Assembly: GCA_020726505.1 (NCBI GenBank)
Contig: JAHLEZ010000001.1
Coordinates: 5,580,001 to 5,644,000, forward strand
Direction: 5' to 3'
From: Leptodontidium sp. MPI-SDFR-AT-0119
Lineage: Eukaryota > Ascomycota > Leotiomycetes > Helotiales > Leptodontidiaceae
DNA: 64,000 nt
Shown here: positions 33,259 through 45,177 of the stretch, one piece after another
Layout: each line of letters opens with the position of its first letter
How positions within the stretch are numbered: position 1 is the first letter of the stretch
Translations under genes and position numbers: made by a program
The notes under the pieces: generated by a model
What the model was told of the DNA's origin: nothing
What the model saw: the letters and a program-made list of their open reading frames with translations, nothing else
Database searches by the model: none

Positions 33259-34961
33259 ATGTCTGGCGTGAACGGAGTAGGGAGAGGCGAAAAGAGTTCC
33301 GGGCGAGGGGCTTATTCGAGGGAGGATAGTAGTAGCGCCACGATGTCGTCTGAGCCTGGCATCTTGCGGGATCCAGCTGTCAACAGCGCGCGGAAATGGA
33401 ATACGGATATCCCTGGTATCTTACCCCATGAGAAGGTATTCCCTATTCAGATAGGAACCGAGTTGTTCAGGTTGAGTGGTGCGAGTATTAGTTCTGATGG
33501 TATGTGTTCCCTCCGTGTTGACATGAAATATTGGTGGTGCAGGATGAAAGCTGAGAAACCTAGAGCACCCTCATACTTTTCCCAGTTTTTTCAATGTCAG
33601 CTGAAAGAAGCTGAAGAGAAAAATGTCGATTCAGGTCAAATCCGGACTCTCTATATCGATCGCGATCCGGTCACTTTCAGAGACATCTCGCTGCATTTGC
33701 AGGGTTATCATGTTACCCCTAGAGACGGAAGCCATTTTGTTAAACTCTTTGCTGATGCGCAATTCTACAGTTGTAAGTTTTGTCCAACCTCCCTGGAGTA
33801 TTAAGGCTGATACAAGTAGTACCACGGTTGATATCACAATTATACGAGGAAAATATCTTCATTTCTATCGGAGGTCGTGATTTCCAGATCCCTCGCGAAC
33901 TCTTCTCGGATCCTGGAAATTCTCCAAACTACTTCTCTCTTGGATTTGCTGTCTTCTTCAGTACTCCTACAGAAGTCTTCCCTGGCTTGAATAGGGAAGG
34001 GCTACTACGGCCACCGTCTATCATACCACCTTCAGTCCCTAATCGCAGCGCTGACACATTCGCCCAACTTCTTCACCTCCTCCGGGGCTATCCCCTTCAG
34101 ATCCGAGATGAACACCATCGAGCCGAACTCCTTCGTGATTGCAGATACTTCCATCTCAAAGGGCTGGAGCAAAAACTACTCCGCCACTCTATATCATTCA
34201 ACCTCTGTCGCAAGCGAGAAGAAATCACCCTCCGTCTCGAAGATGTCCGCCAGTCAGGCATCTCAGTAGTAGGAGATACTTCAGCAACTCCACCGCCCGA
34301 ATCGGCCAACGCACCGGCCTACAATCCTCCTCAAAGCCTAGTTGGCTACGTCAACTACGCCCGTCCATTCGTAGACGACCACGCCTACGAACTCGTCCTC
34401 GAAATCGGAGATGAGTGCACGAGACTCCATTTATCATCTATGCGCTGCGAGTTTTTCAGTGATGGCAAAGCACGCATCTCTCGACTCTTCGAAGTAATCG
34501 CCACGAAACTCAATCTACCGACATCGCAACCCTTGGGACTGTTGATGAAGAAAGGGGGAGCGAGTTCCCAGCCCGCTAGTCCGGGCAATACTCCTCTTAG
34601 CGAAGATTGGGTGCGGTGTATCATTGACGAGAACTCGTTCATTCGTCTCGATGGTAAGGAATGGCATGGCCAGATCCCCGAGCCGGATAATAGTAGTGTG
34701 GGGAGTAGTGCGAGTTCGGTGGTTGGTATGGAGGATGCGTATGGTGAGCCAACGAGGAAACGGAGGAGGACGGATGGGTCTGTCATTGGTGCGGGGGAGG
34801 AGAAAGAGGTTTGGGTTGTCAGGAGGGGACAATGGCGGTTAAGGGTACAGAATTCAAGGGGGAGAAAGAGTGGTGTGGAGTGTGTGCTTGTGGCTGTTAG
34901 TCTCGATGCGTTTGCTTTTGAGAGGGGGAGGAATGCGCAAAGGGGTTTTCTGGCGGGGTAG
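33259..34961 (+). CDS. Protein with two BTB/POZ (T1-type) domains
   Basis: Exons 33259-33499, 33566-33772 and 33820-34961 give 529 residues. Two tandem BTB domains of the potassium-channel-tetramerisation type are seen. The first (about 53-150) begins FPIQIGTELFRLSGASI, joined by the first splice to SSDAPSYFSQFF. The second (about 155-260) begins NIFISIGGRDFQIPRELF and ends with a helical KGLEQKLL segment. A C-terminal region (about 300-500) contains another ordered stretch (DDHAYELVLEIGDECTRLHL) and a short basic motif KRRR near 440. BTB proteins of this class often serve as Cul3 adaptors or oligomerisation modules; no partner can be named. An alternative start is the ATG at 33343. Confidence 0.85.
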
Positions 34962-36033
34962 GATGTAGTGGGTTGAGAGGGTTAGTAGCCAGTGGTTAAG
35001 GGGTTACTTTACTTCTGGTGTTGATACCTTTTAGGGAATGGGAGGCTATTTTGATCTTTGCCATCTGTGCATTCGTGTGGTTTCTCGCCTTGGTGATATT
35101 GCTGGTGCATTCCTTTTTAGACGAGCTTAACTCAGCCCATCAGTAACTACCTTGTCGCAGAACCTGTTTCATCTTCCCAAGAGGAGAGAAGATCCTGACT
35201 TGCAGTCATGTACCTTCCATGACAATGATATGATAATGTTTACAATCTCGTCAGGTAATATTGTGAGAACTATAGGGTGACATGAAATAGGAGTATAATT
35301 GAGGTTTATTTAATAAACCAAACTCGAATGGGAATATGGATGGCATTGCAGTAGATTTCATAACAGTTCGATATATTTATTCAACTTGTGGAGGATTCTT
35401 ATTTGATTCGTATCAATGTGTGAGCAAAACAAATGCAAAGGAAATAATGTTATTCAGCGCAAACGAGGAGACGGCAGTGAGGTTTTTGAGGCGTTGAGAC
35501 AAGTGGGTGGTGGATATTTGCCAAGAAGCGCCACCATCTTCCCCTGAGCGGGAACTTCATCAGTGAGGCTCTTCAAGAGGAATCAGCACTAACCTTGAAG
35601 TGCAAACCCCCTCTGATGATGCTCACGTTGCGTCACTTCAATGCTGACAAGCCCATCTATGAAGTTCGCATCTCGACATCCAAAGCCCTGTCAACAGCTG
35701 TTTTTCTTTACGAGCCCTCAGCAGGTATTTTGGGACATCCCAGACCATTTCCGGTGCCTTGCATGAGCAGAGACCAATAATTGACGCCTGCGCAGCTATC
35801 CAGACCACTAGGCCTGATGAGGCTGCGGCTTCGATAACCAGGGCGCACCGTCACACTCTCGTTCCCTGTTAGTGTTGCGTATCCAAGGCGCGATGCGTCC
35901 AGACTCGAGCCTTACGAGTAGATAATTACGATAGACCACCCTTAGGATTCTCCCTTCCTGTCTCTCTCCTCTCTTCCCTCTCTACTCCTCAACCTTCTCC
36001 CGACTCCCTCCTCGCATCAATCACTCGTTCACG
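34962..36033. other. Intergenic region
   Basis: 1072 bases, AT-rich from 35220 to 35460, with a CT-rich run just upstream of the GH128 gene (35955-36030). Frames here are short and show no family signal. Confidence 0.4.
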
Positions 36034-37035
36034 ATGCGTCTCTCCTCCGCCCTCCTCCTCGCCGCAGCGACGGCTATCTCGGCGCAAAGCACCTACACCA
36101 CCTCCGCCAAACGAGGCCTCGTCTTTGTCCCTCCTAAAGCATCCAAAGACCAACACGATAACCAGATATGGGTTGAGAACGGCAGCGATCTGACATGGTA
36201 CTACAACTACCAAGTGCAGCCCTCTACGGCCTACGCCAACCGGACACAAGAGGAATTCGAATTCGTGCCCATGCTCTGGTCGATCGATAATAATTTCTAC
36301 AGTTCCGTTAAAGCCCTGATTGATGGCGGGAGGAACATCTCGCATATCCTAGCGTATAATGAACCGGATGGCGAATCGTCTACTGGAGGAAGTAGCATCG
36401 ATCCAGCTGCAGCGGCTACGAATTGGATATCTCAAGTCGAGCCTCTCCGCAAACTGGGTGTCAAGCTTGGCGCGCCTGCCGTGACAGGATCACCGAGGGG
36501 TTTTGTCTGGCTCGAGGATTTCTTCAATTCGTGCGCGAGCCAGGGAACGAATTGTACCATTGACTTTATTCCTATCCATTGGTATGGGGATTTCGGTGGT
36601 TTGGCTAGTCATATGGGACAGGTTAACGCTACGTATGTTGACTCCTTCGCCGTTGATCAAAGTATGATGATATACTAACCGAAACCTAGATACCCAAATG
36701 TGACCCAATGGATCACAGAGTATGCACTCAACGACCAACCGCTCGAAACCACACAAGGCTTCTTCAATATGTCGGCTGAGTACTTTGACCGCCTGGATAA
36801 CGTGGGTCGGTACTCGTACTTTGGCAGTTTCCGCAGCGATGTCTCGAATGTTGGACCAAACGCCGCGATGCTCACGCAGAAAGGCGAGCTGACTGATATC
36901 GGGAGCTGGTATCTCGGTGGTGCGGCTACCAACAACATTCCCAAGGCGGGCAAGGATAATGGCGCCAGTAGAGGGACGGCTGCGTGGGGATGGGCGGCTT
37001 TTTTATCGCTTGCGGTGGGGTTTATGGCGTTGTGA
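36034..37035 (+). CDS. Secreted glycoside hydrolase family 128 protein, probably GPI-anchored
   Basis: Exons 36034-36632 and 36690-37035 give 314 residues. GH128 enzymes cut beta-1,3-glucans; fungal members such as S. pombe Asl1-type proteins act at the cell wall. The N-terminal 17 residues (MRLSSALLLAAATAISA) form a signal peptide. The conserved segments are KRGLVFVPP, WYYNY, FVPMLW, ILAYNEPDG with candidate acid/base Glu110, IPIHWYG, and WITEYAL with candidate nucleophile Glu210. The final ~20 residues are hydrophobic after an NGAS-type small-residue site, as expected for a GPI signal. The 57-base intron starts GTATGT and has an ATACTAACC branch site. Several N-glycosylation sequons are present. 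Confidence 0.92.
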
Positions 37036-37986
37036 GGTGGTTAGGGGATGGGTGGGATTCGCAATTCCTGGCGGGTTTGAGGTTGAGGGTGTATCGGTTG
37101 TTGGGGTGGGAGGGATATAGGAGGGTTGGAAGGGAATAATGATTATAGGTAATTCTAATTTTTTGGGGCGTTGTATCTTACATGGCTTCTTAGAAACAGG
37201 AAGGGAGCCTAGGGTATCTTGTTCATAGATCGATTTCTCTCTCATAGACTAGCTTTGTTTGGGTCAATGAACCCACGGAGTTTGAAGGACGTATCTCTAT
37301 GGGCTGTACTTTTGACTGCTTTTTTTTTTAGACCGAACTGATTACAACTTTCTATACTGCTTTTACACATGGCGAGGAGTAGGGTTGTTGCTGGTCATCG
37401 TCTTAGGCGGTTCCATATTGGTGGACTAGTGGGAATGGTTCTCAGGCTTCCAGAGCTGATACAAATTCTTGAATCTTGCCCTGTAAACACCACACAAGTG
37501 ATTCAGGGATTCTATTTCCTCTCAATCAATACATTCCTTGATGGCATTCAACTTTTCGCCATGTACTTACTCTACAGGGCACAGTACATTGCAAGAAAGT
37601 GTAGTGTTCAACAGCTCTCCGCACTCGCCTTACAGCTTCAAATTTGGAATTGACCTCACATGAATCCAGGGAAACCGTGTTGATGGATTCGTAGTCGTTT
37701 TGAACAGTTCTAAGAACAGTAAAGTAGTAAAGTAGTATTCGCCCTCGTAAACTCTCTCCTTTCTATTAGGAAATAAATACTCGGCTTAAGAGTACCGAAC
37801 TTTACCAAGAGTTGCCTGCCCCGGCCGCCGCTCATCTTAGCGACATTCGCTCTTTGCCGAGGCACTGGGGAAGAGGAGCTATGAGAGTCCAGCATTTATC
37901 TGCACAGCTTCCTCTTTTCTAACTACTCTCTTGAAACTCTCCTGAGCTCTCCCACTTCAATTGAATTATATCACATTGCATTGAAC
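37036..37986. other. Intergenic region upstream of methylcitrate dehydratase
   Basis: 951 bases. A 94-codon ATG frame at 37369-37653 shows no family signal and is not called. A T10 run lies near 37320. Confidence 0.4.
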
Positions 37987-39744
37987 ATGTCGACTATCAA
38001 TCGCGGTATTCGTACAGCTTCCAGAACTCTACGAACCCCCGCCTTCCAATCGCGCGTTCTCCGCACCCCTCTCCTCACAGCTCGAGCAAACTTCACAGCT
38101 TCACCACGAACACCTTCAACCCGCCAATTCTCAGTCATGGCAGCCAGGCAATCCGGTGCTCCTCCGCCACCCCAGGCACGAGAGTACGATCCTGAGATCA
38201 AGGACATCGCCAGCTACGTTCACAACACACCCATCAACTCTGACCTCGCTGTAAGTTATTTCCCCGCCATTTCTGCCCCACAGAATTGCGTTGACCGCGG
38301 CCACAGTTCGATACTGCTCGATTTGTTTTCCTCGATACTCTGGGTTGCGGTCTCGAAGGTCTCCGATTTAAAGAGTGTACGAAGCTTCTCGGACCAATTG
38401 TTGAGGGAACCGTCGTTCCAAATGGCACGAAAGTCCCCGGTACACCTTTCCAACTGGACCCTGTCAATGGCGCCTTCAATATCGGTGCTATGATCAGATG
38501 GCTCGATTACAATGACTGCTGGCTCGCTGCGGAATGGGGTCACCCTTCAGATAACTTGGGTGCAATTTTGGCTGTTGCGGACTGGATCTCCCGTACAAAC
38601 CGAGCTGGTGGAAACTTGGGCAACGGAAAGGTTGTAACTGTCAAGGAGGTCTTGGAGGCTATGATCAAGGCACACGAGATTCAGGGTTGCTTGGCTCTTT
38701 TGAACTCGTACAACAAGGTTGGTTTGGACCATGTTGTGCTTGTCAAGGTTGCCTCTGCGGCTGTTGTCTCTAAGATGCTGGGCCTGTCCGAGAAACAGAC
38801 TGCCGATGCTGTTTCCCAGGCTTGGGTTGATGGCCAGAGCTTGAGGACATACAGACATTCACCAAACACCATGTCAAGAAAGTCATGGGCTGCTGGTGAT
38901 GCCTGCCAGCGTGCAGTCAACCTTGTCCTTAAGGTCATGAAGGGCGAGCCAGGTGTTCCAACTGTTCTGTCTGCTCCTGTCTGGGGCTTCTACGATGTTC
39001 TTTTCAAGGGCAACAAGTTCGAATTCCAGAGACCATATGGTAGCTACGTTATGGAGAATGTTTTGTTCAAGGTTTCATACCCAGGTAAGCTAATCTAACA
39101 TTTTGCTAGTTCTCGACTAACAGAATCCAGCCGAGTTCCACTCCCAGACTGCCATTGAAGCCGCTAAGCGAATCCACAAGCAATTGGCCGACCAAGGAAA
39201 GTCAGCAGCAGATATCAAGGACATCGTCTGCCGTACCCACGAGGCTTGTATCCGAATTATCGACAAGCAGTTCAAGCCTATGGACAACTTTGCCGATCGT
39301 GATCACTGCATTCAATACATGGCATCCGTCATGCTTGTTTTCGGACGTCTCGAGGCTACCGATTATACCGATGGAGGAGAGGCCGCTACATCCCCTCTCG
39401 TAGAATCTCTCCGCCAAAAGATTAAGTGTGTCGAGGATCCTCAATTCACCGAGGATTACCACAACGAGAACCTGCGTACCATCCCCAACGCACTGACCGT
39501 CACACTCAACGACGGCACCGTCCTCGAGGAGATCGTCGTCGACGCCCCACTGGGCCACAGACTGAGGAGAGAAGAGGCCAAGCCAGAGATCCTGGCCAAG
39601 TACAAGAGACACCTGGGACCTCATTTCAGCGAAGCAAAAGTTAAGGAGTTGGTTGATTTGGGCAATGACGCTAAAAAGTTGGAGAGCATGGCTGTTGATG
39701 AATATGTTGATTTGTATGTCGTCAAGGATAGCAAGTTTGTGTAA
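37987..39744 (+). CDS. PDH1: 2-methylcitrate dehydratase, mitochondrial (MmgE/PrpD family)
   Basis: Exons 37987-38250, 38307-39084 and 39131-39744 give 551 residues. The enzyme dehydrates 2-methylcitrate in the methylcitrate cycle, which removes propionyl-CoA. The N-terminal ~55 residues are Arg/Ser/Thr-rich without acids (mitochondrial presequence). The PrpD core is well conserved: [15 protein letters not shown] at the second exon start, [50 protein letters not shown] formed by the second splice, and the C-terminal [11 protein letters not shown] and [17 protein letters not shown]. Both introns are short with GT-AG ends. The leading open frame starts at a TTG at 37981, two codons before the ATG used here. 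Confidence 0.95.
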
Positions 39745-40276
39745 ATATTTGTTGGATGGGGACGGGATGTCCTTAGATGAGAATGCATTACTGCTTGACT
39801 GAACATTCCACCGTGCTCAAGGTTTTGAAATCCGGGCCGTGAGTTGTTATTTTTGCGGAGTTTAGAGACTAAATATGTACATTAAGATACAATTGTGGAT
39901 TTGGACAGGTATCAGAATCCACGGATGTCAGAATAACTTACTTACCCGCTAGCGATGTTGATGGCCAGGACAGGGAGCCTTGTTCAGACAGCGGAGGGGC
40001 AATCAATGACGGGGATCTGCGCTAGTGGTGGGGTGAATTAGCGAAAGAAACGAAGCCTCGACTTTATTTTGTCAACCTCGATCAAGTTACCGAACATTAC
40101 ACAGCGCGTATATTCACTTCAAAGCTTCCCGGGCACTCCTATATCTGTCTGATCTCTGGCAAAGACTAAGACTATCTATCAATCGATACCGTATCTCTCA
40201 CTACAACTTCCAAAACCCACGATACTTCCATCAACCGCCGCCAAAACATCCTTAAAACTAAAACACAACCCCAAAA
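39745..40276. other. Intergenic region
   Basis: 532 bases between two plus-strand genes. No gene or clear motif is recognised. Confidence 0.35.
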
Positions 40277-41032
40277 ATGCCCTCACGCCTCCCAACCAAA
40301 TCTGACTTTTCCCCTAACCTAACCCTCGACATAATCCCCCCTCCCTCGGGCTCCAACCCAATTAACATCCTCATCCTCCTCCACGGCCTAGGCGACACGC
40401 AATCCTCCTTCAGCACACTAGCTCGGAACCTCAACCTCTCAGAAACAGCATGTGTCTCGATCCGCGGCCTGAATCCCATCCCGCCCATCTTCACCGGCTC
40501 AGACGTCCCCGCTTTCCACTGGGGCGATGACGTGCTCGTCGATGAGAGGAGGGGGGAGATCGATCCCGATGCGGGCTTTGAGATGGTGGGGAGTGTGCTC
40601 GGCGGTGGTGTTCTCAAGGCTCTGACTGAGACCTGTGGGTTTAGGGCGAGGGAGGTCTTCTTTTTGGGGTTTGGGCAGGGAGGGATGGCTGCTTTGAGGG
40701 TTGTTACTTCGAAGGCTTTTAAGGGGGAGGAGTTTGGGGGCGTGATTAGTATTGGGGGACGGTTGCCCGGTTCTGAAGCTGAGGGGGGGTCTGAGGGGAA
40801 GGGGAACTGTAGGACGCCGGTTCTGCTGTGTGGTGGGAGTAGGAGTTCTCAGATTACGAGGAGTGCGGTTGATGCTGTCAAGGCGAGGTTTACGGATGTG
40901 GAGTATGTGAAGTGGGAGAAGGGTGATGATTCTATGCCGAGGAATAGGGAGGAGATGTTACCGCTTATGAAATTTCTCGCCAGGAGGTTGAGGAGTAGAG
41001 CTGGAGTGCCGGAGGGGGCTGTTGAGGTTTAG
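40277..41032 (+). CDS. Acyl-protein-thioesterase-like alpha/beta-hydrolase without a catalytic triad
   Basis: Single exon, 251 residues. The fold is that of the phospholipase/carboxylesterase (APT1) family: LILLHGLGDTQSSF in strand 3 and loop, SIRGLNPIP, FHWGDD, and FLGFGQGGMAAL at the nucleophile elbow. The elbow normally reads GFSQGG, but codon 133 is GGG (Gly), not Ser. The later strand that should supply the catalytic Asp reads LLCGGSRSSQIT, and the segment where the catalytic His is expected (KWEKGDDSMPRNREE) has none. The protein is thus probably catalytically inactive by the classic mechanism, or uses another chemistry. Expression and conservation are suggested by an intact 251-codon frame. 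Confidence 0.85.
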   Translation: MPSRLPTKSDFSPNLTLDIIPPPSGSNPINILILLHGLGDTQSSFSTLARNLNLSETACVSIRGLNPIPPIFTGSDVPAFHWGDDVLVDERRGEIDPDAGFEMVGSVLGGGVLKALTETCGFRAREVFFLGFGQGGMAALRVVTSKAFKGEEFGGVISIGGRLPGSEAEGGSEGKGNCRTPVLLCGGSRSSQITRSAVDAVKARFTDVEYVKWEKGDDSMPRNREEMLPLMKFLARRLRSRAGVPEGAVEV

Positions 41033-41503
41033 GTTGTCGGGTAAGGGATGGCTGGTCTTTTCTGCCTTGCATTGCGTTGGAGTTGGATGGGTACAGGAAG
41101 AACTTGGGAGGATGTTTGGCATGAATTCAGATGGTTCTGCGACGGTCCCTTTTATTTTGGCTGCACGTGGGCTAGATATGGAAGACAACTATAGCCTACT
41201 GATATCTAGAGACTTACAGTCAACTTGTGACTTGATAGTGCGACGTCAATCTTGCTTTCTGTGGTGCCACCACCCACCCACCAGCTTGAGCCTTTCTGGT
41301 CTACCTACTCAATGATATGCCACAAGTCCGTAGCGTCAAAGATAAGCTTAAAATTGTCCGCTACAGCCCAAAGCGGTTCACTTCCAACTTTGACACTTGG
41401 GAGGACCTCGACCTGGTTCGCTTAAGAGCATCTCTCGGCCAGACCGAACTCCTCTATAGTTGATGATAAAAGAGGATCTTATCCATTTCTATCTCGGGGC
41501 ATC
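41033..41503. other. Convergent 3' intergenic region
   Basis: 471 bases between convergent stop codons. It contains a CACGTG at 41164-41169. All minus-strand frames were scanned for a second Jjj1 zinc finger without success. Confidence 0.45.
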
Positions 41504-42787
41504 TCAATCAGACTTGACTTCGACCTCTGATTTAGTTGTTTCAACCTCCGCGTCCACATCGGAGGTTGAAATGTCGGACTTGGGTTTGGGCGCCTTCTTT
41601 TCGGATTCGGAAAGGTTCAGTGTATCGAGCTCGGCAACCGGCATAGCTGGTTCGCTGCCACTTGTGGTATCAAGATTCAGACGCGCGTTATCCCTTCGAA
41701 TCTCTCTTTGCAGCTGTTGCACAGCCTTGATGTGCTTCTTGCTCTTCTCATGCGCCTTGTATTGATTCTCGCTTTTGAAAATCTTCTGGCAGACAACACA
41801 CTCAATCTGCTCGATCTCCGACTCTTCGGACTCTGACAAGGCTTCAGGCTCAGGCTCTCGAGACTTAGCCCAGTCCTGGACTACGTGCTTGTTCAGTTTT
41901 GCTTGATTTGCCGCCCGAGAACGTGCTGCCTGGGCTGCGGCTGCATCTCGTAGGATCTTCTGTCGGTCTGCTTCCGTTTGTGAGTTCGGGATAAATCTTG
42001 GATCTCGCTTCCTGACGAATGCCACGAGTGATCTGACAGCGTCATTAAACTCTCGAATTCCTTCATCTCTCAGCCTCTTATTCTCTTTCTCAATCAGCCG
42101 TCGTGTTGCTCGGTCAGGGGCATCTGAGGCCCGATATGCGTCTCTCCAGGAAAATGTTTTCTTGGTCGAGAAATTAATCCAGGTCCTGTAGAACGGCTTG
42201 ACAACATCCTCATATTCATCTGCCATGCTTCCAAACTCGGGATAGTCCACAGGTTCAAGTCCTTCCCAGTCACAAGCTGCGTCTTCCTCTCTGGCGAGTT
42301 TTACAAATATGTCCTGAAGTACTCCATAGAAACCGTTCGGGGAATCTGTAAACGGAGTGCTCTTGTTGAATCTTCCCATCAAGCCCAAAATGTCCCCGGC
42401 GCTGGTGAGTCGTACATTATTTTGGAAATGATCTTCCGCAGGATCGTTACTCCCTCCTCTTAGGATCGACTCACGGTGAGCGTCGTACCAGGCCCGTTCC
42501 TGGGGATCGGAGAGGACTTCGTTCGCAGATTGGACTTCGGCGAATTTCGCAGTGGCATTTTCGACATCGCCGAAGTTTCTGTCGGGATGAAGTTCGAGGG
42601 CTTTCCTTCTGTATGCTTTCTTGATTCTGTGAAATGTCAGGATCTTCGGTCCATCAAGGGAGAAGGGTATTCCTCACTCTTCGTCAGTCGCATGGCGATC
42701 AACACCGAGCACTTCGTAGTAGCATTTCTTCGCTGGCTCAACATTCTGGGCTCCTGCCCCTGCGCCAGAAGACTGCTGTGCCCCCAT
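41504..42787 (-). CDS. JJJ1: Jjj1/DNAJC21-like J-domain zinc-finger protein, short form
   Basis: Exons 42787-42678 and 42626-41504 give 410 residues. Jjj1 is an Hsp70 co-chaperone that releases the shuttling factor Arx1 during late cytosolic 60S ribosome maturation. The J domain (about 20-90) is complete, with ALELHPDRN containing the HPD motif and [10 protein letters not shown] at its end. The family-specific middle ([32 protein letters not shown]) follows, then a C2H2 finger ([23 protein letters not shown]) near 320. The protein then ends in an acidic tail with TGA. Homologues I know carry about 120 further residues including a second C2H2 finger, not found here. It is divergent from PFA3 with 394 bases between the ATGs. 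Confidence 0.88.
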
Positions 42788-43181
42788 GGTAATTAACTGC
42801 ACTAAAAGTGGTTCTTCGAAACAGATTATTTGGTTGTTTTGTTGACTATGAAAGATGGAATGGATGTGAGGATGGAGGGGTACAAGTCTGCAGCGCAGCC
42901 TCGCCCCATCACTTAAATTTGGTGTTCTCCGTATCCACTATTCACGAAACCGTCCAATCATACAGATTTCTGATAACGATAAGACTTGCGTCGACTCATT
43001 CTCACTCATTTCCATATTCCAATTGCCAAGATGGCCTTCCCCAGGCATCAAATCCAGGCACGTCGGCGTCTCGGGATCGGGAAGCTGAACCCCGACTCAG
43101 CCTCCTTTCCATCATCATCAAACAGTCTGCTCTGTTCTCCTTGCTGGGAACTCTTTCACTCTCCGCCATGCACCTCTCATG
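42788..43181. promoter_or_regulatory. Divergent intergenic region, JJJ1 / PFA3
   Basis: 394 bases between divergent start codons. A 115-codon frame at 42986 onward overlaps the PFA3 start in another frame and has no family signal. Confidence 0.35.
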
Positions 43182-44715
43182 ATGGCTACACTGGCATCAC
43201 CGAGTTCTTCAAGATCCCCAACCAGGATGTCTCGAAAATGGGCTCGCAAATGCGAACGATATTGCTGCATTGGAGCAACATACTTCCCACTATTATTCGT
43301 CTACTCCCTTACCAGCTGGGCAGTCTGGGTTGAGGCTACCATAGGATTTCTGCAGGCAAAGACTACTTGGACAGGTATATCCTCTTGTCCGCTATAGCTA
43401 CATAGCTGACAATCTAGGGACTGGCACATCTCTCCTTGGAATTACCCTCTACATCCTTCTCAACTGGTCTTACACCACAGCAGTCTTCACAAGCCCAGGA
43501 ACTACCACTGGCAATAATGGCTACAGCAGTCTACCAACAAATGCACCACCCGCTGCTACGAATTTTACGGTCAAATCGAATGGGGAGTTGAGATTCTGCA
43601 AGAAATGCCAAGCGCGGAAGCCAGATCGAGCACATCACTGCTCTACATGCAAGACATGTGTCCTGAAGATGGATCACCACTGCCCCTGGCTTGCTACCTG
43701 TGTTGGACTGCGAAATTATAAAGCTTTCTTGCTGTTCCTCATCTATACGACACTCTTCTGCTTCGTCGACTTTGCAGTATCAGGTTATTGGGTTTATAGA
43801 GAGATCCTGACGGAAGGGGAATATACGGATGCATTAATGCCGATCAATTATGTGATGCTGGCGGTTATTTCGGGGATAATTGGATTAGTTCTTGCTGGAT
43901 TCACAGGGTGGCATATTCTCCTCGCTTCCCGGGGCCAGACTACGATTGAGTGTCTCGAGACCACGAGATATCTGTCTCCTTTGCGGAAACAGCACATGTC
44001 GCAGTCGAGCTATGAGCAGCAACAGAGAGATATGAATGGAGAGCCAGGTCTGAGTCACGGAGATCAAGGCCAGCGACACGAATCTTATGATGCACTTGAA
44101 AGATTTAGAGCCAGAGAGAGGTACGAAGCATATCTTGACGAGCAAGATTCCGAGAAGCTACCAAGTGCTTTCGACCTGGGACGAAAGCGAAATTTGCAGC
44201 ATCTGTTTGGACCAAGCAAGCTACTCTGGTTCTTCCCCATCTGCAACACGACTGGAGATGGATGGAGTTGGGATGCGAGTCCAAAATGGCTGGAAGCAAG
44301 AGAAAAAATCGCTCGGGAGAGAGAGGAGCAGCGGCAGAGAGAAAACGCAGCTGGTTGGGGAGCCAACCCCTCACCACATATACCATTTGTCCGTGAGGGA
44401 GCAGGGCGACATTACGTTTCGTATCCGAATCGGACACAGTCCAAAGCGGACAGACTATTGGGGAGAAACCCGAGTGACTACAGCGACGATTCGGTTCCTA
44501 TGAACAATTTACGGTCGAGGTCCAGAGACCCAGAGGACCAGTATGATATCAGTAGTGACGAGGAGGAGGCGGACAGAAGGGCATTGGATCGCAAGGCAAC
44601 ACACGGCTGGCCACAGCGCGTTGGAGTCGTCACGAACACATTGCTAGGCAACACGATTGCCAGACAGAAAGACGATGTGAGAGGCTGGGATGGTATTGAT
44701 GATGGTGTTGATTGA
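43182..44715 (+). CDS. PFA3: DHHC palmitoyltransferase, Pfa3 type
   Basis: Exons 43182-43374 and 43418-44715 give 496 residues. Pfa3 attaches palmitate to Vac8 and related proteins at the vacuole. The N-terminus ([10 protein letters not shown], then RKCERYCC) fits filamentous-fungal Pfa3; the ATG at 43179 just before, or that at 43227, are alternatives. Four hydrophobic segments are visible ([66 protein letters not shown]). The cysteine-rich domain [19 protein letters not shown] ends in the catalytic DHHCPW. TTIECLE and the C-terminal Ser/Asp-rich tail follow. The 43-base intron starts GTATAT and ends AATCTAG. Confidence 0.92.
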
Positions 44716-45177
44716 GATTGTGTTATGGCAGTATCTGGAATCCTCATTGGTTGGCGTTATATAGGCGACTCTCTGGACATGTCGATGTATCATACCCCCG
44801 GATTTACGAATTGTATGTACTCTAGAGAAACTTGGTCATATTGTTCGTGGTTTCCCACTATTTACGTATTTGCGTGCAGCTGTGGCATTACTTGTGATGG
44901 AAGCTTTCCTTCATGTTGCGAAACTCCTCTGGAGGATAAAACATGCGTTGGTATATGAATGATACAATTAACATGCAAGCCTCTCTGCCGCCCCAGAAGT
45001 CTTGACCCAAATTCGCAGACTTATACAGCATCCGATACTGTTACAAAAATCCAAATACCAAACAACGCCGCCCCTATTCCAAACAAAGCGCAGACTATAA
45101 CCGAGCAGCAAATGTCCCTAGTCCAAACAAACATCTTCCAAAGACATCATGGAAACCACAAAAGCTCAAGCGATGAA
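44716..45177. other. Convergent 3' intergenic region
   Basis: 462 bases between the PFA3 stop and the 2EXR-derived remnant. No gene is seen. Confidence 0.35.

Noticed and set aside
37369..37653. 94-codon ATG frame
   Set aside because: Short, without similarity or splice context; intergenic by default.
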